Source of the DNA: Blastococcus litoris
GTDB lineage: Bacteria; Actinomycetota; Actinomycetes; Mycobacteriales; Geodermatophilaceae
Length of the DNA stretch: 64,000 nucleotides
Reading direction: 5' to 3'
Assembly (NCBI RefSeq): GCF_003075095.1
Contig: NZ_QCZF01000001.1
Span: forward strand, 682,001 to 746,000
The notes under the pieces were generated by a model. That model was given only the letters and a program-made list of their open reading frames with translations. It did no database searches and was not told where the DNA came from. Position 1 is the stretch's first letter. Each line of letters begins with the position of its first letter. Made by a program: the position numbers and the translations under genes. Below are positions 53,224 through 61,981 of the stretch, in pieces.

Positions 53224-53597
53224 TGCTCTCGTTCATCGCCTTCGTCGTCGGCGTGCTGGTGGTCGGTGCGCTGCTGTTCCTGGGTGCCTCGCTCCTGCTC
53301 GGCCGCGGCGAGACCCGGCCCCCGGCGGAGGCCGACCGCTCGCCGGTCGCGCTGCCGGGCGACCGGCCGGTGACGGCGGACGACGTCCGGAGCCTGCAGC
53401 TGTCGGTGAACGTCCGCGGGTACCGGATGACGGAGGTCGACTGGCTGCTCGACCAGTTCGCCGCCGTCCTCGAGGAACGCGACGACGAGATCGCCGCGCT
53501 GCGCGCGCGGCTGCATCCGGCACCCGCGGCCGCCGCGAAGGAGGAGCAGCCGCCGGACCACGGCGCGGCCGACGAGGAGGAACCCCCACGTGCCTGA
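53223..53597 (+). CDS. DivIVA-domain membrane protein
   Basis: 124 residues: an N-terminal transmembrane helix (SFIAFVVGVLVVGALLFLGASLLL), a linker, and a DivIVA-type domain signature (VTADDVRSLQLSVNVRGYRMTEVDWLLDQFAAVLEERDDEIAALRARL), followed by an acidic-Pro tail. DivIVA domains recruit proteins to poles or septa. ATG 53223 uses the TGATG overlap with LOG, and the stop overlaps the SRPBCC gene by 8 nt. Confidence 0.82.
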
Positions 53598-54042
53598 CCT
53601 GGTGGAGCGGATCGACGTCGACGCACCGCCCGAGCGGGTGTGGGCGCTGCTGACCGACTGGGAGCGGCAGGGCGACTGGATGCTGCTCACCGACGTCCGC
53701 ACGGTGGGCGACAGCGCGCAGCGGCTGCACGGGCGGCTGGCCGCGCGGACCGGGCTGCCGCTGCCCGGGAGGCGGCGGATCGGCGTCCTCGACACGATGA
53801 TCATCACGACGTGGGACCCGCCTCGGCTGGTCGAGGTGCAGCACACCGGCCGGATCGTGCGCGGCCCCGGCACGTTCGAGGTGCTGCCCAGGGGCGCGCA
53901 CTCGACCGTCGTCGTCAGCGAGACCTGGTACCTGCCCTACGGCTACCTCGGGGTGGCCGGCTGGTTCCTGTCCCGGCCCCTGGTGCTCTGGGGGCTGCGG
54001 CGCTCGCTGCAGCGGCTGGCGGCCCTCGCCGAGCGGGGCTGA
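53590..54042 (+). CDS. SRPBCC-family protein
   Basis: 150-residue START/SRPBCC-fold protein: VERIDVDAPPERVWALLTDWERQGDWMLLTDVRTVG, IITTWDPPRLVEVQHTGRIVRGPGTFEVLP. Such proteins bind hydrophobic ligands; no specific function is assigned. GTG 53590 overlaps the DivIVA gene by 8 nt. A single base separates its stop from the convergent TfoX-like gene. Confidence 0.85.
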   Translation: MPDLVERIDVDAPPERVWALLTDWERQGDWMLLTDVRTVGDSAQRLHGRLAARTGLPLPGRRRIGVLDTMIITTWDPPRLVEVQHTGRIVRGPGTFEVLPRGAHSTVVVSETWYLPYGYLGVAGWFLSRPLVLWGLRRSLQRLAALAERG

Positions 54043-54043
54043 G

Positions 54044-54373
54044 TCACCGGCCGGAACGCACGTGCGCGAGCGCCTCGCGCGCGAGGTCGAGGTCGGCCGC
54101 CGGGTCGGTGATCGCCGCCCACTCCCTCATCGGGCTGCCCCTGCCGTTGGCGGAGGGCGCGCAGGTGCCGTCGCCGACCAGCTCGGCCACGCGGGCGGCG
54201 GGGAGCTTCACCACCACCCCGTCCTGCACCTGCATCGCGAAGATCGAGCCGTCCACCTTCAGCGCCTCCGAGCCGAAGGTGCGGCGACCGCCCCCGGCGG
54301 GAGGTGCGACGCCCGGTGCGCCCGTGAAGGCGTCGACGAGCACGGCGAAGCGTCCGGCGGCGTCCACGCGCAC
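54044..54373 (-). CDS. TfoX/Sxy N-terminal-domain-like small protein
   Basis: 109-residue protein with TFGSEALKVDGSIFAMQVQDGVVVKLPAARVAELVGDG, resembling the TfoX N-terminal domain pattern, ending in an amphipathic helix. The start is ambiguous: GTG 54373 or an ATG at 54409 that adds 12 residues; neither has a clear ribosome site. Its neighbours are unrelated to competence, so only a domain-level name is justified. Confidence 0.6.
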   Translation of the reverse strand: MRVDAAGRFAVLVDAFTGAPGVAPPAGGGRRTFGSEALKVDGSIFAMQVQDGVVVKLPAARVAELVGDGTCAPSANGRGSPMREWAAITDPAADLDLAREALAHVRSGR

Positions 54374-54457
54374 ATCCCAGCCCTGCCGACGGTCGCCCCG
54401 CAAGCACATCGGGGCCGTGGGCGAGGATGCTGCCGTGACGACGACGCAGGACCGGCC

Positions 54458-55363
54458 GTGAGCCGCCGCGGGTGGGCGCTGTTCCTGACCATGTCGGTGA
54501 TCTGGGGCATCCCGTACCTGCTCATCAAGGTGGCCGTGGACGAGGTCTCTCCGGAGATGCTCGTGTTCGTCCGCTGCGTGGTGGGCGCGGCCCTGCTGCT
54601 GCCGTGGACGGTCGCGACGGGCCGGCTGCGGCCGGCACTGCGCCACTGGCGTGCGCTGCTGCTGTTCACGGTGCTGGAGATGGCCGGGCCCTGGTTCCTC
54701 ATCGCCTACGCGGAGGGGACGCTGTCGAGCTCCCTGACCGGGCTCCTCGTCGCGGGCGTTCCCTTCGTCGCCGCCCTGGCCGCGCGTGCGGCCGGGGAGG
54801 AGGAGCGGCTCACCCCGGTCCGGATCCTGGGCATGGCGATCGGCGTCGCCGGGATCGCCGTCCTGCTCGGGCTGGACTTCCACGGTGCCCAGCTGCTGCC
54901 GCTGCTCGCGATCGGGCTGGTCCTGATCGGCTACGCCACCGGCCCGCTCGTCGTCACCCGGGCGCTCCCGGACGTCTCCGGCGTGGCTGCCAGCTCCATC
55001 GCCCTCTTCGTCACCGCGGTGGTCTACGCGCCGTTCGCGCTGCCGGACGCCGGCGGGCTGGCGGAGGTGTCGGCCCCAGCGTGGTCGTCGCTGATCGGCC
55101 TCGGCGTCGTCTGCACGGCGCTGGCGCTGGCACTGTTCTTCGCCCTGATCCGCGAGGTCGGCCCGCAGCGGGCGCTGGTCATCACGTTCGTCAACCCGGC
55201 GGTGGCGGTCCTGCTGGGCGTCGTCCTGCTGGACGAGCCCTTCACCCTCGGCATCGCGCTGGGCCTGCCGCTGGTGCTGGTGGGCTGCGTCCTCGCCACC
55301 CGTCGCAGCCCGGTGCCGTCCCGGCCGTCCGAGCTGTGCGACGTGGACAGCGCCGTGCCCTGA
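54458..55363 (+). CDS. EamA-family (DMT) transporter
   Basis: 301-residue membrane protein with ten predicted helices in two EamA repeats (WALFLTMSVIWGIPYLLIKVAV, ..., [60 protein letters not shown]). Family members export amino acids and metabolites. GTG 54458 begins VSRRGWALFLTM. Monocistronic. Substrate unknown. Confidence 0.9.
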   Translation: MSRRGWALFLTMSVIWGIPYLLIKVAVDEVSPEMLVFVRCVVGAALLLPWTVATGRLRPALRHWRALLLFTVLEMAGPWFLIAYAEGTLSSSLTGLLVAGVPFVAALAARAAGEEERLTPVRILGMAIGVAGIAVLLGLDFHGAQLLPLLAIGLVLIGYATGPLVVTRALPDVSGVAASSIALFVTAVVYAPFALPDAGGLAEVSAPAWSSLIGLGVVCTALALALFFALIREVGPQRALVITFVNPAVAVLLGVVLLDEPFTLGIALGLPLVLVGCVLATRRSPVPSRPSELCDVDSAVP

Positions 55364-55385
55364 ACCCGACCGGAACTGTCAGAGG

Positions 55386-55401
55386 TCGAACATACGATCG
55401 A
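55386..55401 (+). promoter_or_regulatory. LexA-type SOS box in front of the DUF222-HNH gene
   Basis: TCGAACATACGATCGA matches the actinobacterial SOS box TCGAAC-N4-GTTCGA at 11 of 12 fixed positions (one mismatch in the second half-site). It lies only 4 nt before the ATG at 55406, so LexA bound here would block a transcript starting close to the start codon. REP13E12/DUF222 genes of mycobacteria are known LexA targets, which makes this placement meaningful. Confidence 0.7.
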
Positions 55402-55405
55402 CTGC

Positions 55406-57391
55406 ATGACGGAGCGGTGCACCGGATCGGGGGAGGACCCGGGCGCGCCCACGGTCGGCTGGGCGTCGGGTCCGCTGGGAGCCGTGCAGAGGGCTGATCG
55501 GGTGATCGGCCGCAGCACGGCGGCACGGGCCCGGGCGGTGGCCGCCTTCGCGGCCGAGCGGCCGGCGTCGGTGGACCGGCCCGCCGGTCAGCGCGGGGCG
55601 ATGGGCGCGGCACGTCGGAGCGCCCGCCCGCAGGTGCTGGCGGACGTGAGCGAGTGGGCAGCGCCGGAACTGGTCGTCGCCCTGTCGATCAGCCAGCGCG
55701 CCGCCGAGCAGCTGCTCGAACGGTCCCTCACCCTGGTGCACCGCCTGCCCCGGACGCTCGTCGCGCTGGAACGCGGTGCGGTGAACACCGGGCACGTGTG
55801 GCCGCTGCTGGAGCACGTGGCGCCCATCGCGGATGACGGCCTGCGTGCCGAGGTGGAGGCCGAGCTGCTGGCGTGGGTGGCGGATCGGTCGGTCACCACC
55901 GGCGCCCAGCTCGGGGCGAAGGCGCGGAGGGTCGTGCTGGCGCGTGACGTCCGGGCCGCCGCCAGGCGGCTGACCGCCGCGCTCAGGGGCCGCGGGGTGA
56001 CCTGCCGCCCCGGGACCACGGAGGGGACGGCGGTGGTCTCGGCCCTGCTGACCGTCCCGGAGGCCCAGGCGGTGATGGACGCGCTCGGGCGGTACGTCGA
56101 CGCCGTGGACGACGACCCCGAGGACACCCGCACCCGCGAGGCGAAGATGGCCGACTGCCTGCTCGACCTCGTGCTGCGCCCCGGCGAGACAGGGCTGCCG
56201 CCGGTGCAGGCGCAGGTCACCCTGGTCGCGAGCCTCTCCACCATGGCGGGCGGGGACGAGCCAGGCGAGATCGGGGGCGAGCCGGTTCCGGCGGAGATGG
56301 TCCGAGCACTTGCGCGCGCCCTCGGCCTCATCCCCGACGTCGCGGAGCCCGGGGCCACGATGCCTGAGGTCACGGAGCCCGAGGACACCGAGCCCGAGGA
56401 CACCGAGCCCGGGGACACCGAGCCCGAGGACACCGAGCCCGAGGGCACGGAGCACGGGAGCGGGCGCCCCTGGGAGGGCGAGGACCCGACGGGCGAGCAG
56501 CGGGCACTGGAGGACTGGTGGGCGGCCACCGAAAGGCGCGTTCTGGCCGAGGGCTGGCGGGGCGCGGAGGCCCCGCCGCCGGCCGAGCAGGAGCGCTGGT
56601 GGGCCGAGCAGGCGCGTCTGGACGCGATGCCGACGGCGGCGGACCTGTGGGATCCGGGGGAGAGCCCGCGGGCTGCGGTCCTCGACCCGGCACCGGTCCC
56701 GATCGCGGTCGGGACCGGGACGAGTTCCTGGGCTGCGGCCGACAGTGCCGTCGACACGGCGGGGCTGGCCCTGCTCGATCTCGACCGCGCTCTGGGTCGG
56801 GCGCGCACCGCGGTCGCCCGGGCCGAACGCGCGGACGCCCTGGACGAGGAGGCCTGGCAGGGCTCGCCCGGAGGTCGGCTCTCCGGTGCAGCCGACTCGC
56901 TGGAAGCGCTGGCAGCGATGAGCAGTGAGCAGCGCGAGGCGCTGGCGGACCTGCTCACCCGCACCTCCGGAGGAGGACTCGTCGACCGGCCGCGCGTTGC
57001 AGTCCGCAACGCAGTCACGGGGGCCCTGCTGGCGCTCACGGACCTTCCGGGATTGCGCCGCGCTGCTCGCTCCAGCAGGGGCTTGGGCCCGCCACCGGAC
57101 ACTCCCGGCTACCGGCCGGGAGCGCGACTGGATCGGTTCCTGCGGGCCAGGGATCGGCGCTGCCGATTCCCCGGCTGCCGTGCCCCGGTGCCGCGCGGCG
57201 GAGAACTCGACCACGACCGCCCCTACCCCGACGGCGCCACGAGCGCGACCAACCTGGCCGGCTACTGCACCTCGCACCACCGGGGCAAGCACCAGGCGCC
57301 CGGTCTCCGGCACGAGCTGGCGCGCGACGGGACGCTCACCGTCACCACTGCCAGCGGACTCGTCGCGGTCACCACCCCGCCGCCGTTCTGA
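55406..57391 (+). CDS. DUF222-HNH endonuclease protein (13E12-repeat family)
   Basis: 661 residues. The N-terminal half is DUF222 (VALSISQRAAEQLLERSLTLVHRLP, GAVNTGHVWPLLEH). A low-complexity linker of five EPxxT units follows, and the C-terminal HNH domain (CRFPGCRAPVPRGGELDHDRPYPDGATSATNLAGYCTSHHRGKH) has intact Cys and His ligands. The biological role of this abundant actinobacterial family is unresolved; nuclease activity is expected and SOS control is suggested by the box before it. ATG 55406. Convergent with the glycosyltransferase gene. Confidence 0.9.
   Translation: MTERCTGSGEDPGAPTVGWASGPLGAVQRADRVIGRSTAARARAVAAFAAERPASVDRPAGQRGAMGAARRSARPQVLADVSEWAAPELVVALSISQRAAEQLLERSLTLVHRLPRTLVALERGAVNTGHVWPLLEHVAPIADDGLRAEVEAELLAWVADRSVTTGAQLGAKARRVVLARDVRAAARRLTAALRGRGVTCRPGTTEGTAVVSALLTVPEAQAVMDALGRYVDAVDDDPEDTRTREAKMADCLLDLVLRPGETGLPPVQAQVTLVASLSTMAGGDEPGEIGGEPVPAEMVRALARALGLIPDVAEPGATMPEVTEPEDTEPEDTEPGDTEPEDTEPEGTEHGSGRPWEGEDPTGEQRALEDWWAATERRVLAEGWRGAEAPPPAEQERWWAEQARLDAMPTAADLWDPGESPRAAVLDPAPVPIAVGTGTSSWAAADSAVDTAGLALLDLDRALGRARTAVARAERADALDEEAWQGSPGGRLSGAADSLEALAAMSSEQREALADLLTRTSGGGLVDRPRVAVRNAVTGALLALTDLPGLRRAARSSRGLGPPPDTPGYRPGARLDRFLRARDRRCRFPGCRAPVPRGGELDHDRPYPDGATSATNLAGYCTSHHRGKHQAPGLRHELARDGTLTVTTASGLVAVTTPPPF
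56375..56449 (+). repeat. Five 15-bp tandem repeats coding for EPEDT units
   Basis: GAGCCCGAGGACACC is repeated five times with a few changes, encoding EPEDT, EPEDT, EPGDT, EPEDT, EPEGT. It lies between the DUF222 and HNH parts of the nuclease. Because the unit is a multiple of three, slippage can lengthen or shorten the linker without breaking the frame. Confidence 0.9.
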
Positions 57392-57415
57392 GCGGCGCGC
57401 TGCCGACCGGGACGC

Positions 57416-58906
57416 TCAGCCGAGCCGGCGCAGCTCCGGCCAGATCTCCGCCCAGGTGGCGGTCCGGCTGCTGGCGATCCACACCTGCGTGCCCTGCTCG
57501 TCGTTGTCCAGCCCCACCCCGTTGTCGATCACGGCTGCGCGTTGCACCGTGCCGAACCACCGGTGCAGCTGGTCCTCCGACAGGCCGACGACGACGGCGG
57601 TGTCGACGTCCTCGGGCGGGGGTCCCCAGGTCCAGTAGGAGTTGTGGCCGCTGTAGGCCGGTGCCAGCCGGGGTGCGAACCGGTCGATCGCACCGGCCTC
57701 GCCGTAGTTCTGCGTGAGGACGACGAACGGTGTGTCGAGGAGGTCGATGCTGGCGCGCTCGACCGTGGCCGCCAGGCGGGGCCAGCCGACCTGCTCCCCG
57801 GCGTCGTAGCTGATGTCGGGTATCGGCGTGTCCCCCAGCCGGTCCGCCGGGACGATCGGCAGCCCCAGGAGGGCGCTGACGGCGAGGCTGAGGGCGAGGG
57901 CGACGGCGAGCAGGCCGGTCCGGAGCCGTGCTGCCCCGTGCCGCGCCCAGTCGACGACCGGGCCGGCGCCGGCAGCCAGCAGGACCGGGTACATCCCTGC
58001 CAGGTAGTACGGCTTGCCGCCCGTGAGCAGGAAGACGACCAGGAGCACGACGTAGGCGACGGCGAAGGCGCGCCAGGTGCGCAGGGCGGGGTCCCGGGCC
58101 AGCCGCCACCAGCCGGCCACCCAGACCGGGACCAGCAGCGGGCTGACCAGGACCAGCTGGAACGGCACGAACAGGTACCAGGGCTCGCTCGTCCCGGAGC
58201 TGCCGCCGGCGATGGCCTCGGCGAGCTCCAGCTGCGGCCAGCCGTTGGCCGCCTGCCAGACCAGGTTGGGCGCCCAGACGGCGAGCGCCACCAGACCGCC
58301 CAGCCACGGCCAGGGGGAGCGCAGGGCCGGTCGCGGCCCGGCCACCAGCACACCGAGCACGACGGCGGCCACGAGGAACGCCGGCTGCACCTTGTTCTGC
58401 AGCGCCACGCCCGCGACCGCGCCGGTCAGCAGCCAGAGCGGTCCGCCGTCCCGGATCGCCCGCACCAGCAGCCAGGACAGGGCCGTCCACGCGAGGAGGT
58501 CGGGCGTGGTCGTCGAGAGCAGGTGGCCGACGATGAGCAGGACGGAGGAGACGGCCATGCAGGCCGCGGCCAGCGCCTGCGCCGTCCGTCCCGCGCCGAA
58601 CTCGCGCGCGATGAGGCCGGTGACCAGCACCAGCAGCCCTGCGGCGAGCGCGGACGGCAGCCGCAGCCCCACCAGCGAGCCCGGGAACAGCTCGTCCATC
58701 GCGCGCGCCAGCAGGGGCGTCAGCGGGGGCTGGTCGACGTAGCCGAACGCGAGCTCCCGGCCGGCCCGGAGGAAGTACAGCTCGTCGCGGTGGTAGCCGT
58801 ACCGGCCGGCGAACGCCAGCAGCAGGACCGCGACGGCGGCCGCCAGGGACACCAGCGGGACCCAGGCGACCGGAGTCCGGCGGACGACTGCCTCGGGAGG
58901 GGCCAC
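57416..58906 (-). CDS. GT39-type membrane glycosyltransferase (ArnT/PMT-like)
   Basis: 496-residue protein with about 10 hydrophobic segments and the family first-loop motif GYHRDELYFLRAGRELAFGYVDQPPLTPLLAR (acidic residues in the first extracytoplasmic loop). This is the ArnT/PMT-like group that transfers sugars from polyprenyl carriers to lipids or proteins outside the membrane. GTG 58906. It is divergent from tag with 60 nt between. Acceptor and donor are not known. Confidence 0.88.
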   Translation of the reverse strand: MAPPEAVVRRTPVAWVPLVSLAAAVAVLLLAFAGRYGYHRDELYFLRAGRELAFGYVDQPPLTPLLARAMDELFPGSLVGLRLPSALAAGLLVLVTGLIAREFGAGRTAQALAAACMAVSSVLLIVGHLLSTTTPDLLAWTALSWLLVRAIRDGGPLWLLTGAVAGVALQNKVQPAFLVAAVVLGVLVAGPRPALRSPWPWLGGLVALAVWAPNLVWQAANGWPQLELAEAIAGGSSGTSEPWYLFVPFQLVLVSPLLVPVWVAGWWRLARDPALRTWRAFAVAYVVLLVVFLLTGGKPYYLAGMYPVLLAAGAGPVVDWARHGAARLRTGLLAVALALSLAVSALLGLPIVPADRLGDTPIPDISYDAGEQVGWPRLAATVERASIDLLDTPFVVLTQNYGEAGAIDRFAPRLAPAYSGHNSYWTWGPPPEDVDTAVVVGLSEDQLHRWFGTVQRAAVIDNGVGLDNDEQGTQVWIASSRTATWAEIWPELRRLG

Positions 58907-58966
58907 GGCCGGACCGTAACGGGCCGCGCGGCGGGCGTGTCGGACGCGCCCGTTAGCGTCGGCGGC

Positions 58967-59527
58967 GTGGCAGACGAGCGGTCCCGCTGCGCGTGGGCGA
59001 CCAGCACGCCGGACTACGTCCGGTACCACGACGAGGAGTGGGGCACGCCCCTGCACGGGGACGACGCGCTGTTCGAGCGGCTGTGCCTCGAGGCGTTCCA
59101 GTCCGGCCTGTCCTGGATCACGATCCTGCGCAAGCGGCCGGCGTTCCGGTCGGCGTTCGCCGGCTTCTCCATCGACGCCGTCGCGGAGTTCACCGAGCAG
59201 GACGAGGCGCGGCTGATGGCCGACGCCGGCATCGTCCGGAACCGGGCGAAGATCGCCGCCGCGGTGCGCAACGCGCGGGCCGCCCAGCAGCTGCCGGACG
59301 GGCTGTCGGCGCTGCTGTGGTCGTTCGCCCCGGCCGGTCCGCGGCCCCACCCGGCGACGCTCGCGGACGTGCCGGCGACCAGCCCGGAATCGGTCGCCAT
59401 GGCCAAGGAGCTGAAGCGGCGCGGCTTCGCCTTCGTCGGCCCGACGACCGCCTACGCCCTCATGCAGGCCACCGGGATGGTCGACGACCACGTCGCCGAC
59501 TGCTTCCGCGCCGACGCGGCCGGGTGA
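58967..59527 (+). CDS. tag: DNA-3-methyladenine glycosylase I
   Basis: 186-residue Tag: the family start CAWATSTPDYVRYHDEEWGTPLHGDDALFERLCLEAFQSGLSWITILRKR, then FVGPTTAYALMQATGMVDDHVADCF. Zinc-binding Cys and His at both ends are present (the first C and DDHVADC). It removes 3-methyladenine from alkylated DNA. GTG 58967 lies 7 nt after TAGCGT (58954-58959), a TANNNT -10, so the mRNA may be leaderless. Confidence 0.95.
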   Translation: MADERSRCAWATSTPDYVRYHDEEWGTPLHGDDALFERLCLEAFQSGLSWITILRKRPAFRSAFAGFSIDAVAEFTEQDEARLMADAGIVRNRAKIAAAVRNARAAQQLPDGLSALLWSFAPAGPRPHPATLADVPATSPESVAMAKELKRRGFAFVGPTTAYALMQATGMVDDHVADCFRADAAG

Positions 59528-59650
59528 CCCGGGGGGGCTCGTGTTGGACGAGAGCGGCTCATACGGGATCATTGGTGCAGAGCGCACAGCAGCGACGGAC
59601 GCCCACGCTCCTGCCCCGGCAGGATCGGTGGGCCGATGAAGGAGGCACGC

Positions 59651-59818
59651 ATGGCGGCCATGAAGCCGCGCACGGGTGAAGGTCCCCTCGAGGTCACCAA
59701 GGAGGGGCGCGGCCTGGTCATGCGCGTTCCGCTCGAGGGAGGCGGTCGCCTGGTCGTCGAGCTGTCTCCCGACGAGGCGGCGGCGCTGTCGGAGGCACTG
59801 AAGGGCGCGACCAGCTGA
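59651..59818 (+). CDS. DUF3117 family protein
   Basis: 55-residue protein nearly identical in plan to the highly conserved actinobacterial DUF3117: MAAMKPRTGEGPLEVTKEGR, then GLVMRVPLEGGGRLVVELSPDEAAALSEAL. The length of 55 and the MAAMKPRTG start fix ATG 59651, with AAGGAGG upstream; an earlier in-frame ATG at 59636 is rejected. Function unknown despite strong conservation. pepA follows after an 86-nt gap containing hairpins. Confidence 0.95.
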   Translation: MAAMKPRTGEGPLEVTKEGRGLVMRVPLEGGGRLVVELSPDEAAALSEALKGATS

Positions 59819-59860
59819 ACACCTCCGCGAGCCTGCCCCCGGGCAGCCCCGCGAACGACT

Positions 59861-59899
59861 CGGCCCCGGCCGTCGGCAGCTCGCCGGCGACCGGGGCCG
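59861..59899 (+). terminator. Inverted repeat before pepA
   Basis: CGGCCCCGG (59861-59869) and CCGGGGCCG (59891-59899) can pair around a 21-nt loop. A smaller CTGCCC-CC-GGGCAG hairpin lies at 59833-59846. Together they occupy the gap after DUF3117 and may terminate it or shape the pepA leader. They also argue against reading the region as protein-coding for PepA. Confidence 0.5.
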
Positions 59900-59904
59900 C
59901 GCCG

Positions 59905-61422
59905 TTGCCGCGGGTCGAGATCGTGTCCGCCGTGCCGACGCTCGGCCCCGAGGACGTCCTCGCCGTCCCGGTCGGGGCCGGCGGGACCCTCCCCTCGTGG
60001 CTCGACGGCGCCGCCGCCCCTCCGGTCAGCCCCGAGCTGCTGACCGGCGCCCTGGCCGACACGGGCAACCGGGGCAGGGCGGGAACCGTCACCAACATCC
60101 CGGTCGCCGGACGGCGGCCGCGCAGCGTCGTCGCCGTCGGGGTGGGGGAGGGCGCGCTGCCCGACCTCCGCGGGTACGTGGCCACCGCGGTGCGCCGCGC
60201 CCAGACGCTGGCCGAGCACGGGGCCCGCCGGCTCGTGCTGCCCGTGGACACCACGGTCGCGCCGGCCGGGGCCGTCGAGGTGCGCGCCGCCGTCGAGGCC
60301 GCGCTCCTGTCGGGTTACCGCTTCCGCGAGCTGTCCACGCCGCACCTGCCGCGGCTGGCGACCGTCACCGTGGTCGCCGCCGACGCCGACGACCCGGCGG
60401 TGGCCGCCGCGGTCGAGGCCGGCCGCACCACCGCCGGAGCCGTCGCCTGGGCGCGCGACCTGATCAACACCCCCAGCAACGTGAAGAACCCTCCGTGGCT
60501 GGCCGAGCAGGCCGTCGACCGGCTCTCCGGCCTGCCCCACGTCACCGTCACCGTCCTCGGTCCGGACGAGCTGCGGGCCGGCGGCTTCGGCGGCGTGCTG
60601 GCCGTCGGGGGTGGGTCGGCGACCCCGCCCCGCGTGGTTGTCGCCGCCTACCGGCCCCCATCGGCGGGCGCCGGGCACCCGGTGCTGGTCGGCAAGGGCA
60701 TCACGTTCGACACCGGCGGTCTCTCCATCAAGCCCAACGCGGGCATGCGCGAGATGAAGACCGACATGGCCGGGGGAGCCGCCGTGCTCGCGGTGGTCGA
60801 CGCCGCCGCCCGGCTGGAGCTGCCGGTGGCCGTGACGGCGGTCGTCCCGGCGGCCGAGAACGCCGTCTCCGGCTCCTCCTACCGCCCGGCCGACGTCGTC
60901 CGGCACGTGGGCGGGCGCACGACCGAGGTGCTCAACACCGACGCCGAGGGGCGCATGGTGCTCGCCGACGGGCTGGCCCACGCCCGCCTGGAGCTGGGCG
61001 CGACCGTGCTGGTCGACGTCGCCACGCTCACCGGGGCGATGAAGGTGGCGCTCGGCACGAAGACGGCGGGCCTGTTCGCCACCACCGACGGCCTCGCCGA
61101 CGCGCTGCGCACGGCAGGGGCGCAGGCGGGGGAGGCGTCGTGGCGGATGCCGCTGCTCGAGGAGCACCGCGACCTGCTCGACAGCGCCGTCGCCGACGCC
61201 AACAACGCCCCGGGCAACCCCGGCGGCACCACCGCCGCGCTGTTCCTGCAGCCGTTCGCCGGTGACCTGCCGTGGGCGCACCTCGACGTGGCCGGGCCGG
61301 CGCGGGCCGGCTCCGACGACGCCGAGGTGGTCAAGGGCGGGACCGGTTTCGGTGTCCGGACGCTCCTGCACTGGCTGGAGGCAGGGGCGCCGGTCGAGCA
61401 GGCGGAGACGGTCCTCGACTGA
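59905..61422 (+). CDS. pepA: Leucyl aminopeptidase (M17)
   Basis: 505-residue M17 metallopeptidase with the family active site VGKGITFDTGGLSIKP (Lys and Asp metal ligands) and NTDAEGRMVLADGLAHA (Asp, Glu, Arg). It releases N-terminal amino acids from peptides in the cytosol. TTG 59905 is used because the upstream open frame carries hairpins and low-complexity sequence; a start at CTG 59815 overlapping the DUF3117 stop is the main alternative. Length agrees with family norm of about 500. Confidence 0.93.
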   Translation: MPRVEIVSAVPTLGPEDVLAVPVGAGGTLPSWLDGAAAPPVSPELLTGALADTGNRGRAGTVTNIPVAGRRPRSVVAVGVGEGALPDLRGYVATAVRRAQTLAEHGARRLVLPVDTTVAPAGAVEVRAAVEAALLSGYRFRELSTPHLPRLATVTVVAADADDPAVAAAVEAGRTTAGAVAWARDLINTPSNVKNPPWLAEQAVDRLSGLPHVTVTVLGPDELRAGGFGGVLAVGGGSATPPRVVVAAYRPPSAGAGHPVLVGKGITFDTGGLSIKPNAGMREMKTDMAGGAAVLAVVDAAARLELPVAVTAVVPAAENAVSGSSYRPADVVRHVGGRTTEVLNTDAEGRMVLADGLAHARLELGATVLVDVATLTGAMKVALGTKTAGLFATTDGLADALRTAGAQAGEASWRMPLLEEHRDLLDSAVADANNAPGNPGGTTAALFLQPFAGDLPWAHLDVAGPARAGSDDAEVVKGGTGFGVRTLLHWLEAGAPVEQAETVLD

Positions 61423-61440
61423 GCGGCGGCCCGGCCGGCG

Positions 61441-61953
61441 CTACTCGCCGGTCGAGCCGTCGATCGCCTCGCGCAGCAGGTCGGCGTGCCCGGCGTGCCG
61501 CGCGGTCTCCTCGATCATGTGCAGCAGCACCCAGCGCAGGTCCCACCGGTTCCCGGTCCGCCGCGAGGTCCCGACCGACAGGTCGTCCAGGCTCGCCGTG
61601 GCGGCGACCACCTCCCGGCTGCGGGCGCACGCGTCGACGTAGCGGGCCCGCAGCTCGGCCGGCTCGAGGTCCGTCGCGGTGCGGAACTCGAAGTCGGGGT
61701 CGGCGTCCCAGTCGATGCCGGCCCACGGCTCGCGCTCGGGGCGGCCGGCGAAGCGCTCGTCGAACCACGAGTCCTCCACCAGGGCCAGGTGGTTGAGCAG
61801 GCCGGCCAGCGTCAGCGACGACGACGGGATGGTCCGCGCCAGCTGCTCGGCGGTCAGCCCCTCGGTCTTGAGGAGCACCGTCTCGCGCTGGTAGTCGAGG
61901 AAGGCGGACAGCAGGTCGCGTTCGGAGCCGGAGTCCGGTGGGTCGGTGCGCAC
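61441..61953 (-). CDS. DinB-family (DUF664) mycothiol-transferase-like protein
   Basis: 170-residue DinB/DUF664 four-helix protein: LLSAFLDYQRETVLLKTEGLTAEQLARTIPSSSLTLAGLLNHLALVEDSWF, then RWVLLHMIEETARHAGHADLLRE. Its three His (LNHLA, ARHAGHAD) match the metal site of the family, several members of which are mycothiol S-transferases. GTG 61953. Convergent with pepA, divergent from the drrAB-like exporter. The target electrophile is unknown. Confidence 0.88.
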   Translation of the reverse strand: MRTDPPDSGSERDLLSAFLDYQRETVLLKTEGLTAEQLARTIPSSSLTLAGLLNHLALVEDSWFDERFAGRPEREPWAGIDWDADPDFEFRTATDLEPAELRARYVDACARSREVVAATASLDDLSVGTSRRTGNRWDLRWVLLHMIEETARHAGHADLLREAIDGSTGE

Positions 61954-61981
61954 CGCGACACCTTCTCAGGTGGGGACGACG

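Noticed and set aside
55406-57391. Mobile element or homing intein based on the HNH domain
   Set aside because: No flanking repeats, no interrupted gene and no transposase; DUF222-HNH genes are ordinary chromosomal genes in actinobacteria.
59636-59650. Earlier ATG for the DUF3117 gene
   Set aside because: The family is 55 residues and starts MAAMKPRTG; the ribosome site AAGGAGG lies after the earlier ATG.
59815-59904. N-terminal extension of PepA from CTG 59815
   Set aside because: Low-complexity sequence with two hairpins and no typical M17 residues; kept only as an alternative.
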